Assembly: GCA_021229015.1 (NCBI GenBank)
Contig: CM037788.1
Span: 42,331,774-42,395,773, forward strand
Reading direction: 5' to 3'
DNA: 64,000 bases
Source of the DNA: Solen grandis
Taxonomy: Eukaryota; Mollusca; Bivalvia; Adapedonta; Solenidae
A program made the translations under genes and the position numbers. Of this stretch, positions 24,939-38,100 are shown one piece after another. Under the pieces are notes generated by a model. The model did no database searches and had not been told where the DNA came from. It saw only the letters and a program-made list of their open reading frames with translations. Each line of letters opens with the position of its first letter. Position 1 is the stretch's first letter.

Positions 24939-26142
24939 CAGCTTTTAAGGATAATAATAAATGAAAAAAATCATTGATTACAGTAGGAATTAAAATGAAT
25001 AGTCACATTTCTATAATAAACAATTAAACTCTTTACAAATATTTTGGCAAAAATTGCCTTTGTCTAGGAAAAAAATTTTTTTTTTTTTAGCAACTACATA
25101 ATAAACATTTGTACAGTTATTATATTGGTATAGGAATGAAGTCAATGTCATACAAAAGCAACGTCAAGAGATGATGTTAATGTTGGCGCCTTTTCTTGGA
25201 CATCAGTTGATGTTAAATGGCATATAAGGTAAAACTGACATTGTTTATTGTATTATTCCCTCTGGAAAACCCACACAATCTTTTTAGTTTAAATGTTAAC
25301 TAAATACTATTTCAAAAACAAGGATGAACATGATCACAGTTTAAGACCAAACTTCCTCCATCAAAGGACGAAAGGGTCAACAGTTCAACTTCAATTAAAT
25401 ATTGCGAAACTCATAACAGCGGTTATATGGCAGTTGGGAATTTTTTTCATTGATCATTGTTTTTAAGAGGCATGCATGCAAGCAGCTGATGATGCAGGAT
25501 TCTTCAATGTTCTTCGACATCATTCCAGAGCATATCATGGTGCTCAATGCAAAGTGACATTTATGTTCAATGATTGGTCAAAATTAGATGACAATGGTGG
25601 AAGAAGTAGGCGATATGTAATGTTCTGCAAAAATGAAACGTTAGTGAGGGAGTAATGCAGACATTTTAGTTTTTGAAAAGCAGGGTTCCAATTGAAAATT
25701 GCCATAAAAGGTGACCAAATGATAGACCAAAATGATAAGATCAAATTTGAGAGCTGGATAATGACATTGAACATGCAAACCTGCTAGATGGTCCACCATC
25801 CCATACAAGGTCCTGTTAAACAAATTGGCAGTAAACATCTCTTTTTTGGGCTCATAAAGGGAAGGGAGTGAATGGAAATTGAAGTTAGTGGGCCTTATCA
25901 AATCATTTTGACATAAAAATTTATCAGCATATAAAAACAATTGGGTTAGTCTCATATTCTTGCCAAAAATGAAATTTGGTGCATTTTTGTACACAGTTAA
26001 GAAGATTTTGGGTGTGTTCATGATATATTGAAAAGGGACTTCTTTTCCACTGGAAACTAAACTTTAATATACAGGCATGTCTACCAAAATTCAATATAAC
26101 TGTCACAGTACTGACAACTCTCAGTAGGGGAGAAATATGTGT

Positions 26143-26212
26143 AAGCGGTCTGGTAGCTTAGTTTGTAAACAAAAGGCCTTGGGTTTGATTCCCGGTGAGG
26201 CTGCACATTTTT
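26143..26212 (+). repeat. tRNA-derived segment, probably a SINE head
   Basis: GCGGTCTGGTAGCTTAGTTT resembles a D-arm and GGGTTTGATTCCCGGTGAGG resembles a T-arm with B box. The spacing is shorter than in a normal tRNA and no acceptor pairing is evident. More likely a SINE or tRNA-related remnant than a functional tRNA. Confidence 0.5.
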
Positions 26213-27111
26213 CTCACTCTGTGACATTACAATCAAATATAAATAAGAATCCACTGATTTCATACAGTTTAAGAAACACATTCTATGGACATATTTAAAT
26301 ACTTTTGCAGTGTCTGACATTTAAATTCTTATCTACTTATTTTCAAACACTGTAAAAAAAATGATTTAAACAAATCTTCAAACATCAGTAGTTTCCAATA
26401 TTCTTCAAACATGTCTACACTGGCTTAAAAATGATAATCAAAAGTAACAACCAAGAGGCAATAAACATCTTAAAATATTCCTTGAACTTTTCTGCATTGG
26501 TGCTGATGAAAATTACATGTATACATTCCCATATAGGTCCGCCAAAATCCATAGAAATCTCCAATCCACACAAAGAGAGTGCCAGCTACTTATAAATGCT
26601 TTTCTCTCCTAGGATGAGGAATGAGGGTTTATTATGGAAATCCATCTGTGCTGGAGTGAACTTAAATTGGATAAATAAAATCTTACCACACAGAGGAAAA
26701 CCAATTATTGATGGAATTCATTTACATAACCCCTTTTACTAAGAATCTTACTCAAACATAACATAGTTAGCTTTTCCGATACATTTCTTGTAAAGACATG
26801 GTGTTTACATTGACTAACAGGGCTTTCACATGCAAACTAGGAATCTGAGCATCAGTGTCTGTGAGACCACTGTCTTTTCTCAAGATCTCGTGCAGTCCAA
26901 AGTGAAAGTTAGTGTTGAACAGAATGAAATGATTTTTTTTGTTCTTCATTTTACAGAATAGTGAGAGTGGAACAGGTTGTGGGGGGGGAGGGGGGACAAA
27001 AATTGCAAAAATGTCATCTTTCCTTTTCCTAACACTGCGAGGACAATGTTATTTTATCATTTTTTCAAATTTCTTTTCATGTCAATTTGGGATTTAGTTA
27101 CAATTTAGACT

Positions 27112-27213
27112 CGGACCAGTACTTTGTACATGGTAAAGATTCTTGGGAGTTCAAACCCACAACCTTTGGGTCTGTAGTCATGTATGTAACCATTGGACCA
27201 TGGTGACCTTCCT
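27112..27213 (-). repeat. tRNA-derived segment, probably a SINE head
   Basis: Read on the minus strand: GGTCACCATGGTCCAATGGT, then a middle part and GGTTGTGGGTTTGAACTCCC (B-box-like). The layout is tRNA-like but not a foldable full tRNA by eye. Similar minus-strand segments occur at 29400-29480 and 48765-48830, so it is a repeated family. Confidence 0.5.
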
Positions 27214-27344
27214 GCATCAGAGGGCTCCATTTGAAATATGATGTAAAACTTGATTGGTTTCCCTATGATAAAAATAATTCTATGTCCCACATCACCAAAT
27301 TCTTCTTTATTTTATTGCATTCAATTTTAATTTAATTAAAATTG

Positions 27345-27735
27345 TCACATATATGCTAAATTATCTATATAATTATGCCACATATATGCTAAATCTATCT
27401 ATATATATGTCTCATATATGCTAAATTATCTATATAATTATGCCACATATATGCTAAATCTATCTATATATGTCTCATATATGCTAAATTATCTATATAA
27501 TTATGCCACATATATGCTAAATCTTTCTATATATGTCACATATATGCTAAATCTATCTATATAATTATGTTATATATATGCTAAATCTATCTATATAATT
27601 TTGCCATGTATATTCTAAATCTATCTATATATGTCATATATATGCTAAATCCATTTATATAATTATGTTATATATATGCTAAATCTATCTATATAATTAT
27701 GCCATGTATATTCTAAATCTATCTACATATGTCAT
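27345..27735. repeat. AT-rich minisatellite, about 33-35-bp unit
   Basis: Repeated ATATATGCTAAATCTATCTA plus TATAATTATGCCAC or TATATGTCTC, about 11 units in an alternating higher-order pattern (ATTATGCCAC, then TGTCTC). Confidence 0.85.
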
Positions 27736-27739
27736 ATAA

Positions 27740-29395
27740 GTGTCAACCTGAATTGACCATGATTACAGAGTAGAGAAAGAAAGATACAAAGGAGTAAGAA
27801 GGTAAAAGTAAGGCCTTTCTTTTTTATTTTATGTTTTACAAAACCACCAAAGAAAAAAAGTTAATTTAAAAAAAAAAAAAAAATGAAAACCTCCAATTTT
27901 ATTATTCCTGCTGCTTAGGCTCAAATACATTTATAGAGATATAAATGTCAGGATTATTGCGAGAAAAAAAAAGTACAATCAATTTGACCTTGTTTATCGA
28001 CTGTTACCAAACGATGGACAAAACACAATGATGCTTGTTTAAACTGCTTGGGAAAACCACATGCACTATATTTAGTAACTTGTTTCCCCACGCGCACTTG
28101 CCCAATTTTTAATGTTGCTTATGTCATGATATTTCCCCATGCACACTTGCCCAGTTTTTAATGTTGCTTATATCATGCTATTACTGTGTGTGTTTCTCTG
28201 TTTAGTGTATTTTAACTGGGTTTAGTACCTTGAAATAATACATTTAATTGTGGATACTTAGTCAGATTATAATATCACCTTTGAGATGTCTTTATAATTT
28301 TTATCCTGTTATTTTATCCTGTTATTTTTATCCCCTATTTGTACCATGATGTAGCTTTTTTTTCTGACAAAAAAACATAAATGAAAAATGGAATTTTATT
28401 TTTATTTTTTTCCCCTCCTCCTATGACCATGTGGTGTCCTGGCAGTTTGTAAAACAAAAAATAAAAAATAAAATGCCAAAGGTAAAAAAGACAGACTGAT
28501 GGATGGGCTGAAAATTGAGAGATGACAGATGGATGGATGAATACAAACAGATGGAATAAAACAATGCCAAAGCCAAAAGAGTGCAAAGACATTAATGTAA
28601 CGAGCCATATTTCCCCAAGTCTGATCCATGTTTGACACAAAAAAAGCACTATCTAGTCATTGAGAACATATAAAAGCCTGGGAAAGGGGATATGTAAGCA
28701 ATGACAGAAATGTGTGAGATGAGAAGCAGCAGAAATTGTTAGAGAAGTGTTTTCCGAGGTTCACCATCACACTACATGTTACGCAGCATATTATTGTCAT
28801 ATTACGGACCTTCATCTGGCAGATTTTGGCGGCTCTGCATCTGACAACTTATCAGCACACTGTGAATCTGCTACATATAATCTGACATCAGTTGCATTTC
28901 TAGCAGAAAGGTGTGAGCTAGTCATATCTAACTTACCACTGCAGAGAGAGATAAAAGATGTTGCACATTTACGGTGAGGTTTACTGTTTAGAAAATGCTA
29001 TTAGATGCTATCAGCATGTAAAAAGGACATCCTAACCTTAATGGTTATATCTGGATAATTTGGTAAAGAAAAAAATCACATATTTGTGTAAATGTTAGAC
29101 TACATGAAGAAAAAAATGCACATCCTGGGTACCAAGTTGAGATAAGTTGCAGAAAGTTTTTCAAATAAATGTTGAACACTTACGTTATTACAGTCAATAT
29201 TAAACTGAAACATTACAGCATTTATGGCTCTGTAAAATGAACAGTTTCTAATTAATACCTATCTCACTTCTTAAATTCTGCCATCTAAAATGTTTGTTCT
29301 GTAATGGACACCTTCTTTCCACAAAAAGCATTAGTAATAACTTATTTTTATGTTGATTGTGAAACAAGATTTTACACTTGAGAAGGTCATGAAAA
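27740..29395. other. non-coding sequence
   Basis: A 57-bp unit is duplicated at about 28085-28180 (CGCACTTGCCCAATTTTTAA / CACACTTGCCCAGTTTTTAA). The plus frame 28747-28977 ends near a GTGAGGT that could be a splice donor, but nothing else supports an exon. Otherwise no features. Confidence 0.45.
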
Positions 29396-29399
29396 ATCC

Positions 29400-29480
29400 T
29401 TGCTCCCATAATCAGATTTGAACCCACAAGCTTATGATCCAGGGTCACATATGTTACCATTGGATCATATATAGCACACA
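29400..29480 (-). repeat. tRNA-derived segment
   Basis: Read on the minus strand it has a GATCCAATGGTAACATATGT-type A-box region and GTGGGTTCAAATCTGAT-type B-box region. It resembles 27112-27213 and is probably a SINE head remnant. Confidence 0.45.
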
Positions 29481-29756
29481 CTGGACCTTGGTGCACATTG
29501 TTGTTAAAAGACTGACAATCAGTACAGAACACAGCTTGAATCTGCCAACCATATGTAGTGCTTAAGTAATACTTAAACACATAGAAACACATTCCATCAT
29601 TCCACAATTTTATAAAATATTTATTTAAAATTACTTTGATAACAGTAATTATAACCTTAATAATTTAAGGTCACAATGCCATTTAAACTGCCCCACATGC
29701 CTGATAGTGTATCATCATATTTTGAAATAGTTTCATGTAAAGTCACAGTGCCAGTT

Positions 29757-29806
29757 TTCTAAATGACCGAAATACTGTTGGTGGGATGTAAACCCAACAA
29801 ATTAAC
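29757..29806 (+). mobile_element. SINE family B, 3' end fragment
   Basis: Only the conserved end remains: AAATGACCGAAATACTGTTG followed by GTGGGATGTAAACCCAACAA. Confidence 0.7.
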
Positions 29807-30462
29807 ATTAAAATGACATCTAGGCAAACCCTAGAATAAAAACATATTAAGAACCATTTTGCTTCAATTGTAAGTATAGGACAGTAAATTGCTTAAGTGC
29901 AATTTTTCCATAAATTGCATATTTCTATTGAAGCTGTCAGTAACTGAAGAAATTACTTTTTTAATTCCTGTTTTTGCGAGGACTTGTATAAATATCAAGA
30001 TTGAAAATCTCAAATTTTGTTTTAAAACAGGTTAATAGAAGACAACTTCCATGTTTGCACTGGCAGTGAAATAGTAACACTTGTAACAGGTTTCTCTCTT
30101 AAAATATTCAGACTGTTCAAGTATTAATTCAACAAAAAAAGTGCAGAAAATAAACACATAGCAATATTCAAAATTTAGTATTTTGAACAAGGTTGAACTA
30201 TGGCACGTTTGGGGAATAATAAAAAGTGCATTTTCTCTTAAATATTTTGTTGTAACATTTCTCTCATATCAATAAATTAAATTGTTTTGTAGTGTCTTTC
30301 CTGAAAGATTTCTAGCTGCAATGAAAATGGACTTTTTACCTTTTAGTTACTTGCTGGATAAGTGATAGTGAATCTAAACAACAACAACAAATAATAATAA
30401 TAATAATAAAAGCTACTTCACACAGCCCATCCCCCAGAACAATTCAATTTTTCAAGTTTCTT
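29807..30462. other. non-coding AT-rich sequence
   Basis: No gene or repeat pairing recognised; a short AATAAT microsatellite lies near 30390. Confidence 0.5.
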
Positions 30463-30846
30463 CTTATGTGGGTAACCCTAAGAAATTATACCTTAGGGAA
30501 CAAGTGGGTGACCCAAAGAAATTATACCTTAGGGAACAAGTGGGTGACCCAAAGAAATTATACCTTAGGGAACAAGGGGAACAAGTGGGTGACCCAAAGA
30601 AATTATACCTTAGGGAACAAGTGGGTGACCCAAAGAAATTATACCTTAGGGAACAAGTGGGTGACCCAAAGAAATTATACCTTAGGGAACAAGGGGAACA
30701 AGTGGGTGACCCAAAGAAATTATACCTTAGGGAACAAGTGGGTGACCCAAAGAAATTATACCTTAGGGAACAAGTGGGTGACCCAAAGAAATTATACCTT
30801 AGGGAACAAGTGGGTGACCCAAAGAAATTATACCTTAGGGAACAAG
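30463..30846. repeat. minisatellite, 36-bp unit with 9-bp insertions, 10 copies
   Basis: The unit GGGTGACCCAAAGAAATTAT plus ACCTTAGGGAACAAGT is nearly invariant. After the third and sixth units a GGGGAACAA insertion adds 9 bp. Both periods are multiples of three, so several frames on both strands stay open (for example WVTQRNYTLGNK plus, GSPTCSLRYNFF minus). High uniformity suggests recent expansion. Confidence 0.92.
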
Positions 30847-31979
30847 AAAAAAATAATCTATGAAAGTTCAAATAAACAAGTAACTGGTGTTGAACACAAC
30901 ACACGAGTCCGCTACCAGTGAAGTGCATAATTTTTCCGTCACCATAGCAACCAGAATTTTGGTCTGAGAAAAAAAAAGCGATGTACAGATTCTCCATACT
31001 GCCATTTATTCATATACCAAGTTTCATAATATTATCTTAAATGTTTTTTTTTAAGTTATCGTGGGATCCAGAATTCCGAACAGATGGACAGACAGAGAGA
31101 CAGACATACTGAGGGCAAACCTTTGGTCCCCTCAGTGTAAACATCGGTAAGGGACTAAAAACATACATGCATGTCTGAAAACAAAACAATTTTTCCCCCC
31201 TCTTGCATTTTGTGTCTTGTGACCACTACCTTCACCAATACATTTTACGCAATTTCAAAATACAACATCAGAAGCTTTGACAAATGAATTTAAAGATTCT
31301 ATTTATCACCCCTGTAATTGTTTTTGTAAATATGCAAGACTTAATTAGTTACAACAGAGAACATAACTCAAACCCTTCATCTGGGCATAAAACTTAACAA
31401 TTTCATCAAAATTATGAATAGAATATAATGGTTTAGACATAAATCATTCCTTTTTCGCTTATCTGGAAAATATGCATTAATATTTTAGCAAAAGCTGGTA
31501 CTGAAAACAAAAAAAAGATTGCTTTATTGCAATTGTAAGTGTAAAATGCCATTCTTATTAATGAATGAAATAATTTCATGGATGAATTTTACTCTTTCAA
31601 TCAGCAAAACAGGAGGTCAATATAAAAACAAGGTGTTGGATGAAAAAAATAAAATATCATAAAACTGATTAACTTTTTTATTTCTTTCTAAAAGAAAAGA
31701 TAGAAACATTAATTACCAAACTGGAGCCAAACAAAAGAGAAGACATGTTCTACTCTGATATTTATATTTAAAACTTGAAGAGAAGGAAGTAGTTAATTGT
31801 CACAGGCATTTCCATCTGTTAATTTGACTGTCTCTTCCTCCACCTGTAACCCTCTACTTCATGAACATACATGTACAAATTTATGACTTTATGAATATTA
31901 ATCAAATGACCCTTAAAAAGTAATTTTCTTTGCTCTGCAGACTGTGTAGTATCTGAGCTACAATATTTCTAAGCAAACA

Positions 31980-32078
31980 GGGGAAACCCTGATTAGACAG
32001 CTCCTATAGCTATCTGATCTGGGTTTGCTCTGTTTTCCAATAAGTCAAAATGAGTCTATATGAAGTAAAAGGGTAAAT
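31980..32078. mobile_element. partial copy of the AACCCTTTCC-end MITE family
   Basis: Contains the family's hairpin in the form AACCCTGATTAGACAGCTCC...CTATCTGATCTGGGTT. Its right end GAGTCTATATGAAGTAAAAG resembles the end of the complete copy at 48236-48487 (GAGTCTATATGATGGAAAGG). The hairpin text also resembles the 60-bp satellite at 35695-36690. Confidence 0.6.
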
Positions 32079-32463
32079 TAGCTGACGTTACCATTTTGCA
32101 GTAAAGTCAAAAACAACAACATTTTCTCCCTGCAATGACAGCCTAAATAGATGTTTCCATATACTGACAACCTAACAATATTTTTATTTTCACTAACGTG
32201 TCATTTGACTGTAAAAACTGCACTTTAAACTTTCAATCAATAAGAAATGAAAATGAATTATTAGCTTTGACAGAAGCCTAAATGTTTGCCTTTTGTTCTT
32301 TAAATTCTGAAGGAAAATATGTATAATTTATTGTTCTGGGACAATGAAATGTTCTATTTGTGTACACACCATTTTGGGGCATTCAGGCACTTTTACTGAC
32401 AGCCTATTCTCAACATTTTTATATTGACAAATGGTCTTCTGAAGCCACAGTCCTACCTTCAGT

Positions 32464-32690
32464 AATATTTTGTTGTGTTGGAGTTTACCATTGTTGCGAT
32501 AGTATTTCAATCATATAGCAAGGTCCATGGTGGCACCAGGGTAGAACCACCAAACTATCATAAGCCAGCTGGAAGGCTTCCTCATATGAAAAATCAAAAG
32601 TCCCGACCAGGATTCAAACCCACAGCGGTGAGGGGCTGAGAGATTTGTAGTCCACGACTGTAACTGCTCAGCCACGGCAGCCCCCCAATT
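32464..32690 (-). mobile_element. tRNA-derived SINE, family A, reverse copy with internal deletion
   Basis: On the minus strand the head matches copy 2 at 1487 (GGCTGCCGTGGCTGAGCAGT). It carries B box GGGTTTGAATCCTGGTCGGG and the body GGAAGCCTTCCAGCTGGCTT. About 60 bases of the body, including the TTCCTCCACCTGTAATTAG part, are missing. The 3' end is GTAAACTCCAACACAACAAA. Confidence 0.85.
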
Positions 32691-34689
32691 TCAGTAATAA
32701 ACCACCAATGAAATAAATAGTTTGATAGGAACAGTCAATCATTCCAGGTGCACATCAAGGACCACAGACAAAGACTTCTGAGTCAAGGCTCTGAGCATTG
32801 ATTACTAGTTAATATAAAATATAAGAAGAAATAAGGAAGCCATTTCTGATAACTTTATGTCTCTAGCACATGCAGGCTGTAAGGAAAACTTTTACCTATG
32901 TGACCAGTGTTAAACCAGATCAGCCAGCAAGTAACTTATCATGTTATATACAGTATACTACTCACCAGTGGCTATAGGGTGAGATCCTAAATGCTGACAT
33001 TTATATTTTTACTCATTTCTTTTACACATGTTCCAAACTGACACTATAACACACGTAAGGCTGAAATGACTCTGGTATGAAATTATTTTTCTATAATGAT
33101 ATCCAATGCACTTTTTTTTTTCATAACATTTATACACGGCAGTAGCCAATTCTATGTTCTTAGGCTCCTAATGATATGCATTAAAATCAGCACCTTCAAT
33201 TATTAGGTATTACAGTTGTAATGTTTTCTATGAAATGACTACTTCTGCACAGGTACCCGCAGTTAATAGTATGACAAGTACCTGGGTAACAAGAAAGGAC
33301 TCTCGCTCTATACACCAGTACAAATCTGCCTCAGTCTAAAAGTCTAAACAATTTCCAATGGGTATGGTCAAACTTGCAAACTTTGATTCCATAGTCAGTC
33401 AGCATTATTGCTGGACCACAGTGCCTGGAAAGTGTGGTTGCAATCTGATCTAGTTTTCGGCAGTACTATTTGACGTGAAAGAAAGTATCCATAAATGTTT
33501 AATGAACAGACTTGTATGGACTTTTCGTTTGTCTACTGTAGCTGTGAACCAGGTTGCAAATGTTTTTAGTTATGTCTTTTACTTCTTAAAATAATTACTG
33601 ACTTCACAAGCAATCAATTAGGAAAACGTGTTTTCCTGATTCATGAGTAATCAAAGAAAATAAAAAAAGTCTCCTAGTAAAAGATGTATCTATTATAATA
33701 AACAAGTCCTAAAAATCCCAAAAATACTGATAAAAATGCCAAAACTTCTTCATTTTCAGTTTTGTTGTGAGAAAAATATAAATAAAACCCTACTTAAGAA
33801 ATTCCAGAACACAATGGAATGAAGTGTTAGATGTATTTAGGGTGGTTGTTTTTGAAAGATTCGCCATTCTGTCTATAGAATGCTAAAGTTAGTCTTCTTC
33901 CAGACTAAGTGTGTTCAGATAATCAAAGCTGCTCCGAAACCATGCAATCCCAACAAATAAACAAACACAGGTTCAGTGATTATCGGTAGTAATAATGAAA
34001 TCTTTTGATCTTGACCTTCGCTTCAAGTGTTTTCTTCTTGAGGATGTTTTTAATAGTGATAATAAGGTGTCCTCACCAAATAAGAAATTTGGAATTTTGT
34101 TGCACATTCAATTTCATGGTTAAGATAGTACTCAGCAAAGCATGAAAAGTGGACAAAAAACATTATCAAAACAGTACATACGTTAACGGACAGATGTATC
34201 AGCGATCAAACATAGAGACTGACTGTATCAGACAAACAGGTGTACATGCAAGGGCCGAACTATCAAAGGACCACTAGTCTACTGAATCTCGACAGAAATT
34301 GAATGTTCAGAGAAGGTTAACTCCTGGAATACTGAATAAAAAATATCCTGGGATTGAGTAATATAACTACAAACAAGAGTGCCAGTGATGCCACAATATA
34401 CGCCGCCACAAAATATAAAGACCAAGAGGGGTCTTTTAATTATTGTTTTTAACATTTCTGTAAGCATAAGCTCATAATGAAGTCTGTAAGACCAATTAAT
34501 TTAGCTGAACAGAGATAGAACCCTAAAAATGCTTCAAATATGACAGTAGGTCAAATAGCAGTATCAATATGAATCCTTTTTTCTTTCTCTGCATAACTCT
34601 TGCAAAAATCACTGTACCAGAAAATCCCTGCTTTATGCACTTTTACCTGTTTAGAAACTTGAGTTGTGTTTTCAAGAGACCATGTTTAG

Positions 34690-35500
34690 AAAGGCATAAC
34701 TATTGCAAATATTGATGAACATCAAAATCCTTGCTTTGTGCATATCTACCCAGTATAGTAATGACATTGCCCAAGTTTTGAAAAGATTAGGTCAGAAACA
34801 TACAAGAAATTTCATTCACAAAGCTGAAATATCAATCAGCTAAAGAGACTAAGTTTCAAGAGACAAAAATCTTGCAAAAATTAATGAACCAGAAAATTGC
34901 CACTTCATGCACATCTACCCATTATAGTAATGACATTGACCAAGTTTTGAAAAGATTCATTCAGAAACGTAGGAGGAGTTGCGTTCACAAGGCTGCAATA
35001 TCAATCAGCTACAGAGATTAAGTTTCAAGGGACACAAATCTTGTAAAAATCAATGGACCAGAAAATCGCCACTTCATGCACATCTACCCATTATAGTAAT
35101 GACATTGACCAAGTTTTGAAAAGATTCATTCAGAAACGTAGGAGGAGTTGCGTTCACAAGGCTGCAATATCAATCAGCTACAGAGATTAAGTTTCAAGGG
35201 ACACAAATCTTGTAAAAATCAATGGACCAGAAAATCGCCACTTCATGCACATCTACCCCTAATAGTAATGACATTGAACAAGTTTTGAAAAGATTCATTA
35301 GGAAATGTAGGAGGAGTTGCGTTCACAATTAGGCTGCCATATCAATCAGCTACAGAGACTAAGTTTCAAGGGACACAAATCTTGTAAAAATCAATGGATC
35401 GGAAAATCGCCACTTCATGCACATCTACCCATTATAGTAATGACATTGACCAAGTTTTGAAAAGATTCGTTCAGAAATGTAGGAGGAGTTGCGTTCACAA
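34690..35500. repeat. tandem repeat, about 169-bp unit, 4 to 5 copies
   Basis: Landmarks such as GACCAAGTTTTGAAAAGATT, GTAGGAGGAGTTGCGTTCAC and CCACTTCATGCACATCTACC recur every 169 bp (172 in the last interval). The first unit is the most diverged. The array is followed by ACGTACGGACGGACAGAAGG and CCCCCTCTGGCGGCATATAA, text resembling the edge of a dispersed molluscan repeat; the array is probably its body. Confidence 0.85.
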
Positions 35501-35694
35501 GATACGACGTACGGACGGACAGAAGGAGAAGATGACGCCAATATACGACCCCCTCTGGCGGCATATAATAAAATATCTGTATATTAGTCACTTTTATAGT
35601 CTAGATGCTTGTCTCATCCCATGTGTGTATTTTTGATTGTGAACTATCCAGGCTTCATCCTACAACTGTTTAACCCTTTACCTCATATAGATTT

Positions 35695-36690
35695 GTTTTG
35701 ACACATTGGATAACAGATCAGACCCTGATCACATATAGGAGCTGTCTGATCAGTGTTCATACTCACTGGATAACAGATCAGACCCTGATCACATATAGGA
35801 GCTGTCTGATTTGTGTTCATACTCATTGGATAACAGATCAGACCCTGATCACATATAGGAGCTGTCTGATTTGTTTTCATACTCACTGGATAACAGATCA
35901 GACCCTGATCACATATAGGAGCTGTCTGATTAATGTTCATACTCACTGGAAAACAGATCAGACCCTGATCACATATAGGAGCTGTCTGATCAGTGTTCAT
36001 ACACATTGGATAACAGATCAGACCCTGATCACATATAGCAGCTGTCTGATTAGTGTTCATCATCATTGGATAACAGATCAGACCCTGATCACATATAGAA
36101 GCTGTCTGATCAGTGTTCATACTCAATGGATAACAGATCAGACCCTGATCACATATAGGAGCTGTCTGATCAGTGTTCATACTCATTGGATAACAGATCA
36201 GACCCTGATCACAAATAGGAGCTGTCTGATCAGTATTAAAACACAATGGATAACAGATCAGACCCTGATCACATACAGGAGCTGTCTGATCAGTGTTCAT
36301 TCACATTGGATAACAGATCAGACCCTGATCACATATAGGAGCTGTCTGATCAGTGTTCATTCACATTGGATAACAGATCAGACCCTGATCACATATAGAA
36401 GCTGTCTGATCAGTGTTCATACACATTGGATAACAGATCAGACCCTGATCACATACAGGAGCTGTCTGATCAGTGTTCATACACATTGGATAACAGATCA
36501 GACCCTGATCACATACAGGAGCTGTCTGATCAGTGTTCATTCACATTGGATAACAGATCAGACCCTGATCACATATAGAAGCTGTCTGATCAGTGTTCAT
36601 ACACATTGGATAACAGATCCCCTGATTGTTCATTACATTGGATAATAGATCAGACCCTGATCACATATAGGAGCTGTCTGATTTGTGTCT
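35695..36690. repeat. minisatellite, 60-bp unit, about 16 copies
   Basis: The 60-bp unit is TGGATAACAGATCAGACCCT, GATCACATATAGGAGCTGTC, TGATCAGTGTTCATACACAT. It repeats about 15 times almost exactly plus one or two broken units after 36610. The array is immediately preceded by TTTAACCCTTTACCTCATAT, the left end of the MITE family seen complete at 48236-48487. The unit contains a short inverted motif (GATCAGACCCTGATC). Frames on both strands stay open only because of the period. Confidence 0.92.
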
Positions 36691-36778
36691 TCTCTGATTG
36701 TTCATACACATTGCTTAGATTCTACACAGTCTGTGTGGCAAAGAAAACCCAATTGTTTCAAAAGAAATTATATCATTT

Positions 36779-36865
36779 AAAGTACAGTTAATTAATATTC
36801 ATTAATTCATAAATTTGTTCATGATTATTCTTTGGGTAATGGGTTATCAGGATTAACTGTACTTT
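36779..36865. repeat. 14-bp inverted repeat
   Basis: AAAGTACAGTTAAT at 36779-36792 is the exact reverse complement of ATTAACTGTACTTT at 36852-36865. It could be the ends of an 87-bp MITE; the interior is AT-rich. Confidence 0.6.
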
Positions 36866-36869
36866 GCAG

Positions 36870-38100
36870 CATCTTAGGTCAATATAGGACATGCAAAACA
36901 ACCGAAAAAAACAACAAAAAAAACATCACATAGCTTTGCAAGTGACTTTATTTTTTATTTCTTTGCCACACAAGAACAAAAGTCTTCGATGAAATTGTCA
37001 TGTTACAATAAAAACTTGAAAAACAAACCAAAACCATGCACGTTAATCACTTCCAACTTTTATGAACCCTCATCCATGTTCATATTGCATGATTGGAGAA
37101 AAAAATCCTATCCATTTCCTACACAAGTGACAGCTACTGGTCTGAGAATACTTTATGTTTAGAGAAAAAACAACAGGAATCAAATATCCTCCATTAAGTT
37201 TCACGTTCATTAGGACTTTTCACTTTTAGGAGATGTTTTTTTTTTTTCTCTCCTTATTTCATTTATTTCCCAGGATTTTTTCATTTCATGTTACAACCAC
37301 TGCTTTGGTCATTATGAAACGCTCATTATTTGCTACTCAGCTTCTAATCAGTGAAACAATAAAACATGTTTTCAAACCACAATTATGCTGCAGTCCTGGA
37401 TGTAATCACAGCAAGGGACAACAAACCATGTTTTAGCCCCTCCCCCCACAATATTCTGGAACCTGTACCATGGAACACATGCCAGGTCATGTGACATTCA
37501 CCCAGACAAGATACAGATTATGACATCAAGAATCTGCCGTGTGTTCAATTGAGGATAATGTAGGGAGTTGGTTCCCTGCCTGCATAATATATGGTACAAT
37601 ACAACAAGGATGCAAACACTAACGTTAGCGACTGTTACAGGGCTAGAAGACAGTTCAAATCTGCTGGGCCCTTGTGACCTTGTGAGAGGTTTTATGATTA
37701 ATCACAAATTGATTTGTTTCAAATAACTTCATTAATCTGTACATGTAATGATATTTGTATTTGAGTATGTTAATGATATTGTAACAAACAAGGGAAATAC
37801 TGTACCTGTGCTTCAGATTACGGAGCCATCATATTGTTTAGTGGTGGACGGTTTGATCCCTGACTGAAAAATGCCATGTAGAAAAGAATGGTTCTGACAG
37901 CTCCTATGCTTTGCAATCAGGATACATGTTTGGAATGACTATGCCCAAATCTATAGATCAGTGTATGATGAAATACTGCAACCAATAGAATCAGTTCTAC
38001 TGGAAAAAAAAGCCTGATTGGAATTCATTCGATAGAACATGAAACCCAACAACAAATAACCTTCAACCCAGTTGCTGCCAAAAGTTATGTCTGTCCTTTG
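36870..38100. other. non-coding sequence
   Basis: No gene recognised. A weak tRNA-like GGAGCCATCATATTGTTTAG ... GGTTTGATCCCTG lies at about 37820-37862 and is probably a SINE remnant. Confidence 0.45.

Larger units (their letters stand above)
24940..27340. other. non-coding sequence with tRNA-like remnants
   Basis: No gene recognised apart from the tRNA-like segments listed separately. The overlapping minus-strand frames at 25544-26320 have no shared domain. A short G run lies at about 26981-26997. Confidence 0.5.
30850..34689. other. non-coding sequence with SINE and MITE pieces
   Basis: Apart from the elements listed separately, no gene is recognised. A GACAGACAGAGAGACAGACA segment near 31090, followed by an ACTGAGGG...CCCTCAGT hairpin at about 31109-31137, looks like the end of a dispersed repeat. 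Confidence 0.5.

Noticed and set aside
28747..28977. Possible exon ending in a GTGAGGT donor
   Set aside because: A single short frame with no recognisable protein, acceptor or partner exon.
30463..30846. CRISPR-like array
   Set aside because: Repeats are head-to-tail without unique spacers, in a eukaryotic context.
35683..36645. Long ORFs on both strands (205 and 315 codons)
   Set aside because: Both arise from the 60-bp array, whose period is a multiple of three.
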